64,000 nucleotides of DNA, from the NCBI RefSeq assembly GCF_024055575.1, contig NZ_JAMXOE010000006.1, positions 62,001 to 126,000 on the forward strand, written 5' to 3'. The DNA is from Mucilaginibacter flavidus (lineage in GTDB: Bacteria > Bacteroidota > Bacteroidia > Sphingobacteriales > Sphingobacteriaceae). Shown here piece after piece: positions 23,772-32,105 of the stretch (position 1 is its first letter; each line of letters opens with the position of its first letter). The notes beneath the pieces were generated by a model. It was not told the DNA's origin. It searched no databases and saw nothing but the letters and a program-made list of their open reading frames with translations. A program made the position numbers and the translations under genes.

Positions 23772-24389
23772 CTAATACATCAACCCCTTGATAAATATAT
23801 CAGCAAGTAGCAACCGTTTTGAGCGGATTTCTTCCAGGTGCTCTTTGTTGGGGAACATTGTTTTTTTGTGCGAAACTGATTTCACTCTTACACCATGAAG
23901 AGCATCAAGCAATAGCTCAACAATTTCAGTTGGGTTAGCTACGGGCTTTATTTTCCCCCGGTCAACTTCTGTTTTAATAGCGCTAACCAGCATATGCGTT
24001 TCCGATTCATGTACCTGCGTTACAATCTCCCAGATAGCGTCGGGCAGGTTTTGTTCGTTGAGCCTAAAGAAGTCGAAAAAATTATAGTTGGTTACAATAA
24101 ATTCGTGTTGGGTATCTATCTGGAAAATAAAAGCCTCTTTTAAATCAGCAAAGGTATTTATCCTGTCGGTAAGCGATTTTAAATAGCCATCAGCCACTTT
24201 GCGCATCACTGCCACATAAAGCTGGCTTTTATCGGGAAAGTAGTAGTAAAGCAACGCTTTCGACATCGAAAGGTCGCCGGCTATTTCATTCATGGTAGTT
24301 TTCGAATAGCCAAAATGTAAAAACCTATGGTGGGCAGCCTCTAAAATTTTCTCCTTTTTTACATCCTGGTGGTCGTTAGCTGTAATCAT
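23772..24389 (-). CDS. TetR/AcrR family transcriptional regulator
   Basis: A 205-residue one-component regulator. The N-terminal helix-turn-helix is complete: EKILEAAHHRFLHFGYSKTTMNEIAGDLSMSKALLYYYFPDKSQLY (~13-58). The C-terminal ligand-binding domain is helical with no recognisable specificity. The ATG at 24389 is preferred; three more upstream codons begin with TTG. It could act on the neighbouring DUF4126 gene or the efflux operon, but the efflux operon has its own TetR gene. A terminator lies about 280 bp downstream. Ligand and operator are unknown. Confidence 0.9.
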   Translation of the reverse strand: MITANDHQDVKKEKILEAAHHRFLHFGYSKTTMNEIAGDLSMSKALLYYYFPDKSQLYVAVMRKVADGYLKSLTDRINTFADLKEAFIFQIDTQHEFIVTNYNFFDFFRLNEQNLPDAIWEIVTQVHESETHMLVSAIKTEVDRGKIKPVANPTEIVELLLDALHGVRVKSVSHKKTMFPNKEHLEEIRSKRLLLADIFIKGLMY

Positions 24390-24528
24390 TATTAACAATT
24401 ATATAGTAATATACTTGTGCAAGGTAAAACTGGTTACTGAGTAAATCCTGACTTTTTTAACAAAACTATCAATTTTTCTAAACATATATACGATTTACCT
24501 ATAGCAAGCGCTACAAACAACCGCAAAA

Positions 24529-25026
24529 TTACGCTGAAATGATTAACACGGCTCCCGCCCCCGCTACAACAACGTCTTCAATTGCACCAATATAAGGGTC
24601 GAAAATGTCTGTTTTAGCAACCACAAACCTGCGTAGGTAATAGCTGCCAAAGGTGCAACCAAGCGCAACAGCCGACCCAAGAAGCGCGCCGACCAGGGCA
24701 TTGTTACCCGTTGCCTTATAAATACTTGCACCCGCTAACGAGCCTGCCAGGCAACGACCAACTACCCCACCAACTGCAATCCGGTTGGGCGTATTGGGCA
24801 ATTTATCGCCTACTACTTCACCCAGGGCCAGCAGTTTCATGCCCAAAGCAGCATTTGGCGACTGCATAAAGCGCAAAGGAGACCCTGCAAGGTGCTTCGA
24901 CGGATGCTTGCTTAATATCTGGCAAGCAATAACCGGTGCAGAAGTGGTGCGCATACCTGCCAGTATGCCCAAGCCCAGTACTTGCCAAAATGGTTTTGTT
25001 ATTTTTAGTTGTGTTGATGTTTTCAT
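24529..25026 (-). CDS. DUF4126 family membrane protein
   Basis: A 165-residue hydrophobic protein with about four membrane segments. WQVLGLGILAGMRTTSAPVIA (~15-35) is the family opening; KLLALGEVVGDKLPNTPNRI (~63-82) and the small-residue-rich repeats GRCLAGSLAGASIYKA and GALLGSAVALGCTFGSYYLRR follow. The C-terminus (IEDVVVAGAGAVLI) is also typical. DUF4126 proteins are widespread and of unknown function. The gene is on the same strand as the TetR gene downstream, 139 bp away, and is separated from the RND gene by a strong terminator. Confidence 0.85.
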   Translation of the reverse strand: MKTSTQLKITKPFWQVLGLGILAGMRTTSAPVIACQILSKHPSKHLAGSPLRFMQSPNAALGMKLLALGEVVGDKLPNTPNRIAVGGVVGRCLAGSLAGASIYKATGNNALVGALLGSAVALGCTFGSYYLRRFVVAKTDIFDPYIGAIEDVVVAGAGAVLIISA

Positions 25027-25107
25027 GATGGTATTTATAAGACAACAATCGTTCCCAAATGCAATTCACCTTGCGTTAAAGTTATTAAAAACCACAAGCC
25101 GCTATAA

Positions 25108-25147
25108 AACACAAAACGCCCCGGAAATCTCCGGGACGTTTTGTGTT
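25108..25147 (-). terminator. Rho-independent terminator of the efflux operon
   Basis: AACACAAAACG and its inverse CGTTTTGTGTT (25108-25118, 25137-25147) enclose a GC-rich inner stem (CCCGGA/TCCGGG). On the minus strand the T-rich side follows. It lies 20 bp after the RND gene stop. Confidence 0.85.
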
Positions 25148-25166
25148 AAGAATTTATTTTCAGTTA

Positions 25167-28100
25167 TCAGGCAGTAGCTTCTTCCAACATGGGTTCAGCT
25201 GCTTTTTCCTTTTTACCGAAGAAAAAGTTTTTCATATTAACCCTGATGATATACATACAAGGCACTAATATCAGTGTGATTATGGTTGCAAAACCAAGAC
25301 CAAATATCATTGTCCATGCCAATGGGCCCCAGAACGCCACGTTGTCGCCGCCAAAGTGAATATGCGGCTGAAAATGGGTAAACAAGCCAACAAAATCAAT
25401 ATTGAAACCAACTGCCAGTGGTATTAAACCTAATATGGCAGCAGTTGCGGTTAGTAACACCGGGGTCATACGGGTATGACCTGCTTCAACCACCGCATCG
25501 TGCAGGTTGGCGCCCTCAGCAATTAGCATATCAGTAAACTCAACCAGCAAAATCCCGTTTCGCACTACCACACCGGCAAGGGCAATTATACCGACACCTG
25601 TCATCACGATGGATATGGTCATACCGAAGATACTTACTCCCAGCAATACACCGATGATACTAAAGAATATCTCACTGATGATAATGAATGTTTTACCTAC
25701 TGAGTTAAACTGAATCATCAGGATGATGAGAATAAGGCCAAATGATGTAGCCAATGCTCCTAATAAAAAGTTCATCGCTTCCATCTGGTCTTCCTGGCCA
25801 CCGCCCATTTTTATCTGAATATTGTCTGCCTTTTTGAAAGTATTGATGGCACTTAAAATAGCGGCGTTAACTTCGTTAGCGTTGTATGGCTTTATTACAC
25901 TCGACCCCAATGTTAACACCCGGCGTTGTTGCTTGTGCTTAATATTGCTATACGTATCGGTATAACGGATATCGGTAAAGGCGGAAATCGGCACCTGGCG
26001 GATGGAACCACCGGTCGCTAGATCGCGGTAAGTTATCTTCAAGTTTCGCAAGGCATCGATATCGCCCCTTTGACTTTCCGCCGCTCTTACCATTATTTTG
26101 TAATCATCTTCCTTTGTATTCCTGAAATCGCCAGCTTTTGCGCCGTAAATTGCTGCACCCAGATTTTTGTTGATCTGATCAGAAGTGATGCCTTCGCGGT
26201 TAGCGCGCTCCCTGTCAATATCAAATACTATCTGCGGCTTATCGTTTTGTACGTCAGGAATTAATCCTTCAATACCAGCTATATTTTGTTTGGCCAAATA
26301 GTTCTTAAGGCGATCACTTGTTTTAACCAGCGAATCCAGGTTATCGCCGATAATTTCAATACTAATATCCTTTTGCACCGGCGGACCTGAGGCTTCCTGC
26401 GAAACCGAAATTTTAACCCCCGGCACACCTTGTACCGAAGCGCGGATATTAGCCAGCACCTTTTTAGTATCCTTGCCTTCGCGTTTACCAAATTCAACAA
26501 AGGCAACGGTGATCTTCCCTTTGTTTTCGTAATCGCCCTGGTCTTCATCCTGCGGGTCGGTAACTCCTTTGGTAACGTTGGATATGATGGAAGTAACCAA
26601 GCCTTTATCAGGTTCTACCACCTGTGCTACCCGTTTTTCCAATTGCTCGGTCACCTTGTTGGTAGTAGCCTGGTCGGTACCGATAGGCATGGTGATATAA
26701 ACGTAAGCAAAGTTGGGGTCGCCTGCCGGGAAAAATTCAACCTTTGGCGAGCGGGCTACCATAAAAAATATCGTTAAAATAAACAGTACAATCGTTCCCA
26801 AAAGGATCGTCACCGGTCTCCGAACAGCTTTTTCAAGTAAACCGGCATACCAGTTTTGAAAACGCGGCCATCCATTTTTTTGAAACCGATCTATCACTTT
26901 CAATAGAACGAAGTGGTTCAGGAGGTATAAAATGATAGCCAGCGCCATGAAATTACCCATACCCATGGTCCATTTACCAATTATAAACATCAAATAACTA
27001 AAAGCGGCTAATACCCCCAAAATCAATACCACACGACGGGTCTTTTTATCGAATTTTGGATGGTCATGCTCGCCTTCGTGGTGCGGTTTCATAAAGTCGA
27101 CCGCAAAAACCGGGTTCATGATGTAGGCTACAACCAGCGAAGCGAGTAACGTAATAATTAAGGTAATAGGTAAAAAGAACATAAAGTGACCGATGAGGCT
27201 ATTCCAGAATGCAAGGGGAACAAAAGGCGCAAGCGTAGTCATGGTACCCGAAAATACTGGTAAAAACACTTCACCTGCGGCCATTTTAGCCGCCTGCTTG
27301 ATAGGCACTTTTCCGTTGGCAAAAATACGGTGAGTGTTCTCTATTACCACGATGGCGTCATCCACCACAATACCCAGCGCGAGCAGGAAAGAGAACAGCA
27401 CGATCATGTTAAGCGTAAAACCTATAGCCGGCATTATTAAGAAGGCAATAAAGCACGAGAGCGGAACCGATAACGCCACGAATATGGCATTGGTGGTACC
27501 CATAAAAAACATCAGGATAACAGTTACCAATAAGAAACCAATCACAATTGTGTTGATTAAATCATTCAGCGTGGTACGGGTTTTATCTGATTGATCACCG
27601 GTTACTGTAATGTTCAAGCCTTTCGGGAAAACAGATTTTTGTTTCTGCTTAATCAGGTCATTTATTTTATCAGATGCCTCAATTAAGTTTTCGCCTGCCC
27701 GTTTGCTAACATTCAGGGTAATTACATTTTTAAATTTGGGATTTTCGTTGGTTTTTAGACGGGCATAGCTCTCCTGCAATAAAAATGAATCCTCTACATC
27801 GGCAATATCACGCAAGTAAATGGATTGTCCTTTTGGGTTTCTTATAGCCATCGCTTTCACTTCATCGGCATTTTTGAAATCCTGCCTGATGTCGATACTG
27901 CGGCGTACACCATCACTTTTAACCGTTCCGGCCGAACCAATGATATTCTCATTCCCTATGGCTTGTTGTATATCTCCAAAAGTTAATTGAGCCGCTGCCA
28001 TTTTATTCATATCCACATTCACCTGGATTTCGGGCGTTAAAGCACCAACTTCGTCCACCTTCGAGATTTCTTTATAGCTTTCTATCTCGTCCTTCAAAAG

Positions 28101-28601
28101 ATCCGCGTACTCCTTTAATTTTTTAAGGTCATAATCGCCGGATAAGTTAATGTAAAGGATAGGTAAATCAGCCACGTTGATGTCAGTAATTTGCGACTCC
28201 CGCAAATTCACGTCACCCTGTGGCAAATCCTGTTTGGATTTGTCCACGGCTTCCTTAACGTCTTGTTTAGCGTTACGAATGTCCACATTCGCCTGGAACT
28301 CGCAGGTGATGCTCGAAACATTTTGCAATGAGTTTGATGTTACCTTTTTTAACCCTTTTAACGATTTTAATTGCTTTTCCAATTGCCTGGTCACTAGTAT
28401 CTCTACGTTTTGCGCAGATTGGCCATTGTAAACCGTGGTTACAAATACCTTTGATTGTGCAATGTCCGGAAAGTTTTCTTTAGGCAGGTTGTTGTAGCTG
28501 ATCAGCCCCAACACCGTAACTAAAAATATCATTACGTAAATGGCCGTCTTATTTTCAATGGCCCAACTTGAGGGCGCAAATTCTTTGTTCAGATCTTTCA
28601 T
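25167..28601 (-). CDS. RND efflux pump, inner-membrane permease
   Basis: Proton-driven efflux permease of the HAE1/AcrB type, 1144 residues from the ATG at 28601. Seen: N-terminal PKENFPDIAQSKVFVTTVY in the porter domain, the proton-relay pair in GIVVDDAIVVIENT (~404-417), and GVVVRNGILLVEF in the second half. Last gene of a TetR-TolC-MFP-RND operon, 24 bp after the adaptor. Unusual: after transmembrane helix 6 there is a His-rich loop (KPHHEGEHDHPKFDKK, ~500-515) and then two further hydrophobic stretches (VVLILGVLAAFSYLMFII; FMALAIILYLLNHFVLL) before the usual helix 7, suggesting 14 rather than 12 helices. Drug, dye or lipid substrates are all possible; heavy-metal CusA types have a different motif. 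Confidence 0.93.
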   Translation of the reverse strand: MKDLNKEFAPSSWAIENKTAIYVMIFLVTVLGLISYNNLPKENFPDIAQSKVFVTTVYNGQSAQNVEILVTRQLEKQLKSLKGLKKVTSNSLQNVSSITCEFQANVDIRNAKQDVKEAVDKSKQDLPQGDVNLRESQITDINVADLPILYINLSGDYDLKKLKEYADLLKDEIESYKEISKVDEVGALTPEIQVNVDMNKMAAAQLTFGDIQQAIGNENIIGSAGTVKSDGVRRSIDIRQDFKNADEVKAMAIRNPKGQSIYLRDIADVEDSFLLQESYARLKTNENPKFKNVITLNVSKRAGENLIEASDKINDLIKQKQKSVFPKGLNITVTGDQSDKTRTTLNDLINTIVIGFLLVTVILMFFMGTTNAIFVALSVPLSCFIAFLIMPAIGFTLNMIVLFSFLLALGIVVDDAIVVIENTHRIFANGKVPIKQAAKMAAGEVFLPVFSGTMTTLAPFVPLAFWNSLIGHFMFFLPITLIITLLASLVVAYIMNPVFAVDFMKPHHEGEHDHPKFDKKTRRVVLILGVLAAFSYLMFIIGKWTMGMGNFMALAIILYLLNHFVLLKVIDRFQKNGWPRFQNWYAGLLEKAVRRPVTILLGTIVLFILTIFFMVARSPKVEFFPAGDPNFAYVYITMPIGTDQATTNKVTEQLEKRVAQVVEPDKGLVTSIISNVTKGVTDPQDEDQGDYENKGKITVAFVEFGKREGKDTKKVLANIRASVQGVPGVKISVSQEASGPPVQKDISIEIIGDNLDSLVKTSDRLKNYLAKQNIAGIEGLIPDVQNDKPQIVFDIDRERANREGITSDQINKNLGAAIYGAKAGDFRNTKEDDYKIMVRAAESQRGDIDALRNLKITYRDLATGGSIRQVPISAFTDIRYTDTYSNIKHKQQRRVLTLGSSVIKPYNANEVNAAILSAINTFKKADNIQIKMGGGQEDQMEAMNFLLGALATSFGLILIILMIQFNSVGKTFIIISEIFFSIIGVLLGVSIFGMTISIVMTGVGIIALAGVVVRNGILLVEFTDMLIAEGANLHDAVVEAGHTRMTPVLLTATAAILGLIPLAVGFNIDFVGLFTHFQPHIHFGGDNVAFWGPLAWTMIFGLGFATIITLILVPCMYIIRVNMKNFFFGKKEKAAEPMLEEATA

Positions 28602-28625
28602 AATAAACAATCAAATTATTAATAA

Positions 28626-29729
28626 TTAATTACCCGACTGTACAGCCTTCACTTTGTCGCCCTCTTCAATATCTGTAGCGCCATCAGTAATCAACTGGTC
28701 ACCGGCTTTTAAGCCCGATAAAATTTCCGACTGGCCTGCGTAAGTATTGCCAACTTTAATATTAACCCTTTTCGCTATGCCATTGTTATTAACAAATACG
28801 TAATCCCCATCTTCCGATTTTTGAATAGCTTTTACGGGGGCTACAATTGCCTGCAATTTGGTATAATTGGCTATTTGTATAATAGCCGTCATATTAGGGC
28901 GCAGTGTTTTCCGAACCGGCAATTTTATTTCCACGCCAAAACTGCGTGAAGTTGGATCAATAACCTTTGCCGCAAATGTAACTTTAGTAATCAGCGAATC
29001 ATTGGCATCGGGTATCAATATCTTTACAGTATTACCAGTATTTACACTGCCTGCATAAGATTCAGGTACATCAGCCTTTACTTTTAATATGTCAGCATTT
29101 ACAATACGTATGCCGGTAGTACCGGGTTGGGCAACCTGGCCTAATTTCAGGTCCATCTGGTCGACAGTGCCATTAATTGGCGAAGTAATTCGGAACTGGT
29201 TAGCTTGCTGACGCAATGATGAAACTTGTTTTTGTGAGCTTTGCAAGGCAGTTTGGGCCTGCAGGAACTGCACTTCAGTTCCTATTTTTTGATCCCAAAG
29301 ATTTTTTTGCCTTTCAAACAGCGTTTTATTTAAAGCTACCTGGGTTTCAGCCTGAGCTATGTTTTGATTCAATACGCTGTTATCCAGCTGAACCAACACC
29401 TGGCCTTTACTTACATGTTGACCGGCTTTTACGTAAAGACCGGTGATAGAACCTGGCGATTGGGGATAAGCCATGACGTTATCCTGGGCATCTATTTTTC
29501 CCTGTATTTGTACGAAGTTGCTAAAATTGGTTGTTTTTAATATCACGACACCCACATCAGTAGTTTTGGTAGAGTCGCCTCCTCCCACCTCAGCCTGTAG
29601 TTTGGTGATTTGTGCACTAATGGATGCTTGCTGTTTTTTAAGATCAGCAAGTTCCGTTTTTTTATCTTTCGGTTTGCTCGAGCAGGCCGCCAGTAAAATT
29701 AAAGCTGGTATGTATAGTAATTTTTTCAT
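28626..29729 (-). CDS. RND periplasmic adaptor (membrane fusion protein), lipoprotein
   Basis: Links the RND permease to the TolC channel across the periplasm. 367 residues with a lipoprotein signal (lipobox LLAAC, Cys16), so it is anchored in a membrane. A short coiled coil follows (DLKKQQASISAQITKLQAEV, 28-47). Then come the first lipoyl half (GSITGLYVKAGQHVSKGQVLVQLD), a helical hairpin, the second lipoyl half (RITSPINGTVDQMDLKLGQ), the beta-barrel domain and the membrane-proximal domain (GLKAGDQLITDGATDI). It lies 24 bp after the tolC-like gene, in a single operon. Confidence 0.93.
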   Translation of the reverse strand: MKKLLYIPALILLAACSSKPKDKKTELADLKKQQASISAQITKLQAEVGGGDSTKTTDVGVVILKTTNFSNFVQIQGKIDAQDNVMAYPQSPGSITGLYVKAGQHVSKGQVLVQLDNSVLNQNIAQAETQVALNKTLFERQKNLWDQKIGTEVQFLQAQTALQSSQKQVSSLRQQANQFRITSPINGTVDQMDLKLGQVAQPGTTGIRIVNADILKVKADVPESYAGSVNTGNTVKILIPDANDSLITKVTFAAKVIDPTSRSFGVEIKLPVRKTLRPNMTAIIQIANYTKLQAIVAPVKAIQKSEDGDYVFVNNNGIAKRVNIKVGNTYAGQSEILSGLKAGDQLITDGATDIEEGDKVKAVQSGN

Positions 29730-29753
29730 TGTGCTATATTATATTGTGATTGA

Positions 29754-31163
29754 TTATTGTATTCTTCCGTATGCTTTGTCAAGGTCAACTTTGCTTACTA
29801 AAGCATCGTAAAGACCCTGTATGTATGAATTATCTGCATCCTGCACAGCAGTTTGCGCCTGTGTAACTTCGATGCTCGAGCCTACCCCTTGCTGGTACTT
29901 AATCTTCGATACCCGCAACACTTCTTCAGCCAAAGCCATGTTTTTCTTTTGGTCGTTTAATGTTTGCAGACCATTTATATAAGCTATCCGCGCTTGGTTA
30001 ACCTGCAGGTTTACTGTATTCTTCATATTGTCCAGGTCGTTCTGCGCCTTCAAAACCGTAATTTCCGATTGCTTTAACTGGTTCCGGTGCTGAAAGCCAG
30101 TAAAGATTGGTACGCTTAATGACAGCCCTATATAACTTGAAGGGTAGTTAGTGCTAAAAAGTTTACTAAAGCTATTGTCCTGGTAAGCTGAAGAGATGTT
30201 GCCATTTGCGGTCAGCTTAGGTAAAAATTGGCCTTTTTTACTTTTTAAATCATATCCGTAAAGTTTCTTCTGGGTTTCGAGTAAATTATATTCAATGCGG
30301 TTACGATAAACGGTGGTATCATTATTTGCATCAGCTGCCGATGCCTCGATCTTCACATCTTCAAGCTTATCGCGCAGAGTCAAAGCTTTATCAACCGGCA
30401 TGCCCATCTGGAATTTAAGCAACTGGTAATTAATCTCAAGCAGGCGGATGATATTTTCCTGCCGTGTAACCTGCGAATTATATTGCACCGTTAAACGGTC
30501 AACATCTATCTTTTCCACAAAACCTTGCTTATTCCGGGCTACTGTCTCGTCAAGTTGTTGTTTAAGCTGTGCGATGTTCGCTGCGAGCAGTTTTAATTGC
30601 TCAACACTAACCAGTACCTGGTAATAAGCCTTTGTTACATTTACACTTGCTTCAATTTTGGTGCGTGTATAGCTTCGGTTGTAAAGTTCTTTATAAGTCT
30701 TACGCCCCTGTAAACCAACAATATAGTTAGGGTCGAAAAGAATCAGACTTGCATTGAGCCCTAAGCTTGCGTTATATTTCTGCGTGAAGCTAAAAGCCAC
30801 GTTATCAGGTTCATTCGGAATAGCGATTACACCGTTAGTACCCGAAACCCCCTCATTGTGTAATATAGTGTAAAGTTGTTTGTTACTGTTAGGAAACAGT
30901 ATCTTGGACGTTTTAATATAGTCCTGGAAACTTGCTGCTCCGGTAATTTGCGGCAACCCCTGCCCAATAATTTCCTTAACATGATAGTCGGCGCTTGTAA
31001 CGTCAAGATTAGCATTTTTTACATCAAGCTGGTGCTCATACGCATAATTTACACAATCCTGTATCGTAAAATTATATCGCTGCGTATCCGGCGGCGCCTG
31101 TTGCGCATACCCGGTGAGGGCAAATCCGCATGCAAGCATTGTTATTATTAGTATATGTTTCAT
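29754..31163 (-). CDS. TolC-family outer-membrane efflux channel
   Basis: Outer-membrane channel of the efflux complex, 469 residues with a signal peptide (MKHILIITMLACGFALTGYA). Seen: the opening IQDCVNYAYEHQLDVKNANLDV (~33-54) and matching helical repeats in each half (VNVTKAYYQVLVSVEQLKLLAANI; VNLQVNQARIAYINGLQTLNDQ), the two outer-membrane efflux protein repeats. GLSLSVPIFTGFQHRNQLKQSE is the typical strand-turn of the second repeat. No lipobox, so not acylated like OprM. It is the first structural gene of the pump operon, 83 bp after the regulator. Confidence 0.93.
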   Translation of the reverse strand: MKHILIITMLACGFALTGYAQQAPPDTQRYNFTIQDCVNYAYEHQLDVKNANLDVTSADYHVKEIIGQGLPQITGAASFQDYIKTSKILFPNSNKQLYTILHNEGVSGTNGVIAIPNEPDNVAFSFTQKYNASLGLNASLILFDPNYIVGLQGRKTYKELYNRSYTRTKIEASVNVTKAYYQVLVSVEQLKLLAANIAQLKQQLDETVARNKQGFVEKIDVDRLTVQYNSQVTRQENIIRLLEINYQLLKFQMGMPVDKALTLRDKLEDVKIEASAADANNDTTVYRNRIEYNLLETQKKLYGYDLKSKKGQFLPKLTANGNISSAYQDNSFSKLFSTNYPSSYIGLSLSVPIFTGFQHRNQLKQSEITVLKAQNDLDNMKNTVNLQVNQARIAYINGLQTLNDQKKNMALAEEVLRVSKIKYQQGVGSSIEVTQAQTAVQDADNSYIQGLYDALVSKVDLDKAYGRIQ

Positions 31164-31224
31164 TGTATATAGTTGTGATTTGTGTGTTTTAGTTTTATGC
31201 TGATGTAAACTTAGGCCCTGTTAA

Positions 31225-31240
31225 TGACAGCCCTATGTCA
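31225..31240. promoter_or_regulatory. Palindrome ahead of the tolC-like gene, possible operator
   Basis: TGACAGCCCTATGTCA: TGACA, 6 bp, TGTCA. On the minus strand it is followed 14 bp later by TAAGTTTA (31206-31213), one base from a TAnnTTTG box. A second promoter and operator for the pump genes, between tetR and tolC, is possible. Confidence 0.35.
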
Positions 31241-31246
31241 GCAGTG

Positions 31247-31858
31247 TTATTCATCGTTTATATTTTTATATTGATTTAAAAGTTTGTAACCTTTAAGTGT
31301 GCAAATGCCATAGTTAAAATGCTCTAAAAATTGCACCTGTACCTTCCATGGGTTAAATTCGGCTATCGGGAATTCCTTGGTATTAAAACCCAGTTCCACC
31401 TGGGCCACCCGCATCCTTGCCAATATCCTTACGTCAATATCCGGCCGAATGTAACCCTGCTTAATACCTTTTGTTAAAAGTTCTTCCAGTGTAGTCACTA
31501 TCACTTCTGCTTTAAACTTTTGAAACTGTGCCCAGGCATCCGGATGATATTTTTGCATATCATGAATCACAATCGGGTTAATCCTGGAAAAAATATCCTC
31601 CGAGCACTTCATCATGTTGATCATCTCTTCAATCACATTGGCCGACTTGCTGATAATATCCTCCATCTGCTCCTCGTCTTCCTTCAGTTTTTTTGTTACC
31701 AAAGCAATTACCAGGTCGTTTTTATCTTTAAAAAACTGGTATATGGTTTTCTTCGACATACCCAAGTGCTTGGCTATATCGTCCATCGTTACGCTCTTGA
31801 TCCCTGCTGTTAAAAACAGTTCCTCGCCGCCTTGTATTATTCTCTCTATTTGACTCAT
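31247..31858 (-). CDS. TetR/AcrR regulator of the efflux operon
   Basis: A 203-residue repressor-type protein with the N-terminal helix-turn-helix intact (RIIQGGEELFLTAGIKSVTMDDIAKHLGMSKKTIYQFFKDKNDLV, ~6-50). VTMDDIAKHLGMSKKTIYQFF is the DNA-recognition part. The C-terminal half is helical with no known ligand signature. It is the first gene of the operon with tolC, the adaptor and the permease. A near-consensus promoter directly upstream is overlapped by two palindromes, which fits autoregulation of the whole operon. That role is inference from position. Confidence 0.92.
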   Translation of the reverse strand: MSQIERIIQGGEELFLTAGIKSVTMDDIAKHLGMSKKTIYQFFKDKNDLVIALVTKKLKEDEEQMEDIISKSANVIEEMINMMKCSEDIFSRINPIVIHDMQKYHPDAWAQFQKFKAEVIVTTLEELLTKGIKQGYIRPDIDVRILARMRVAQVELGFNTKEFPIAEFNPWKVQVQFLEHFNYGICTLKGYKLLNQYKNINDE

Positions 31859-31873
31859 TGACTTTCAAAGTCA
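31859..31873. promoter_or_regulatory. Palindrome over the tetR start point, likely operator
   Basis: TGACTTTCAAAGTCA, a perfect 7-1-7 palindrome. It overlaps the last two bases of the -7 box and reaches to the start codon, a placement that would block transcription start when bound. Confidence 0.5.
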
Positions 31874-31901
31874 AAACTACGGAAACATTTTTAGATTCCA
31901 A
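31872..31901 (-). promoter_or_regulatory. Promoter of the efflux operon
   Basis: TTG (31899-31901, within TTTG), a spacer of exactly 19 bp, and TAGTTTTG (31872-31879) on the minus strand. This is a full match to the Bacteroidetes TTG-N19-TAnnTTTG consensus, 13 bp before the ATG. Confidence 0.65.
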
Positions 31902-31908
31902 AGTTTCC
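31881..31908. promoter_or_regulatory. Second inverted repeat over the -33 region
   Basis: GGAAAC (31881-31886) and GTTTCC (31903-31908) with 16 bp between. The pair covers the spacer and the -33 box of the promoter. It could be a second operator half-site pair. Confidence 0.35.
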
Positions 31909-31913
31909 GAAAA

Positions 31914-32073
31914 AGAATGTGCGAATGTGCGGATTTATGATGTGCGGATGACAAACGAATGATGTGCTTATTGAAAAAACTGTATCCTAATCGTATATAA
32001 TCCGCTGTAATGTTCTCGTTCGCACATCAACTTTTCCATCCGCACATTTGCACATCTGCACATCTGCACATCA
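31914..32073. repeat. Inverted word repeat, GTGCGNAT family
   Basis: The left arm (31914-31951) is GAATGTGCGAATGTGCGGAT and onward. The right arm (32019-32073) is the inverse, CGCACATCAACTTTTCCATC followed by four CACAT-type words. Within the right arm CACATCTG is tandemly repeated. It lies between the divergent tetR and purB genes; the -7 box of purB follows directly. Confidence 0.65.
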
Positions 32074-32078
32074 ATTAC

Positions 32079-32086
32079 TATCTTTG
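32079..32086 (+). promoter_or_regulatory. -7 box of purB
   Basis: TATCTTTG, an exact TAnnTTTG match, 19 bp before the ATG at 32106. The longer in-frame ORF from 32010 starts inside the repeat and upstream of this box, so it is not used. Confidence 0.45.
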
Positions 32087-32105
32087 CAAAAAAATCAAAG
32101 AACTA

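Noticed and set aside
32042..32072. Tandem CACATCTG words as a possible mini-CRISPR
   Set aside because: There are no spacers or longer repeats; the words belong to one arm of an inverted repeat.
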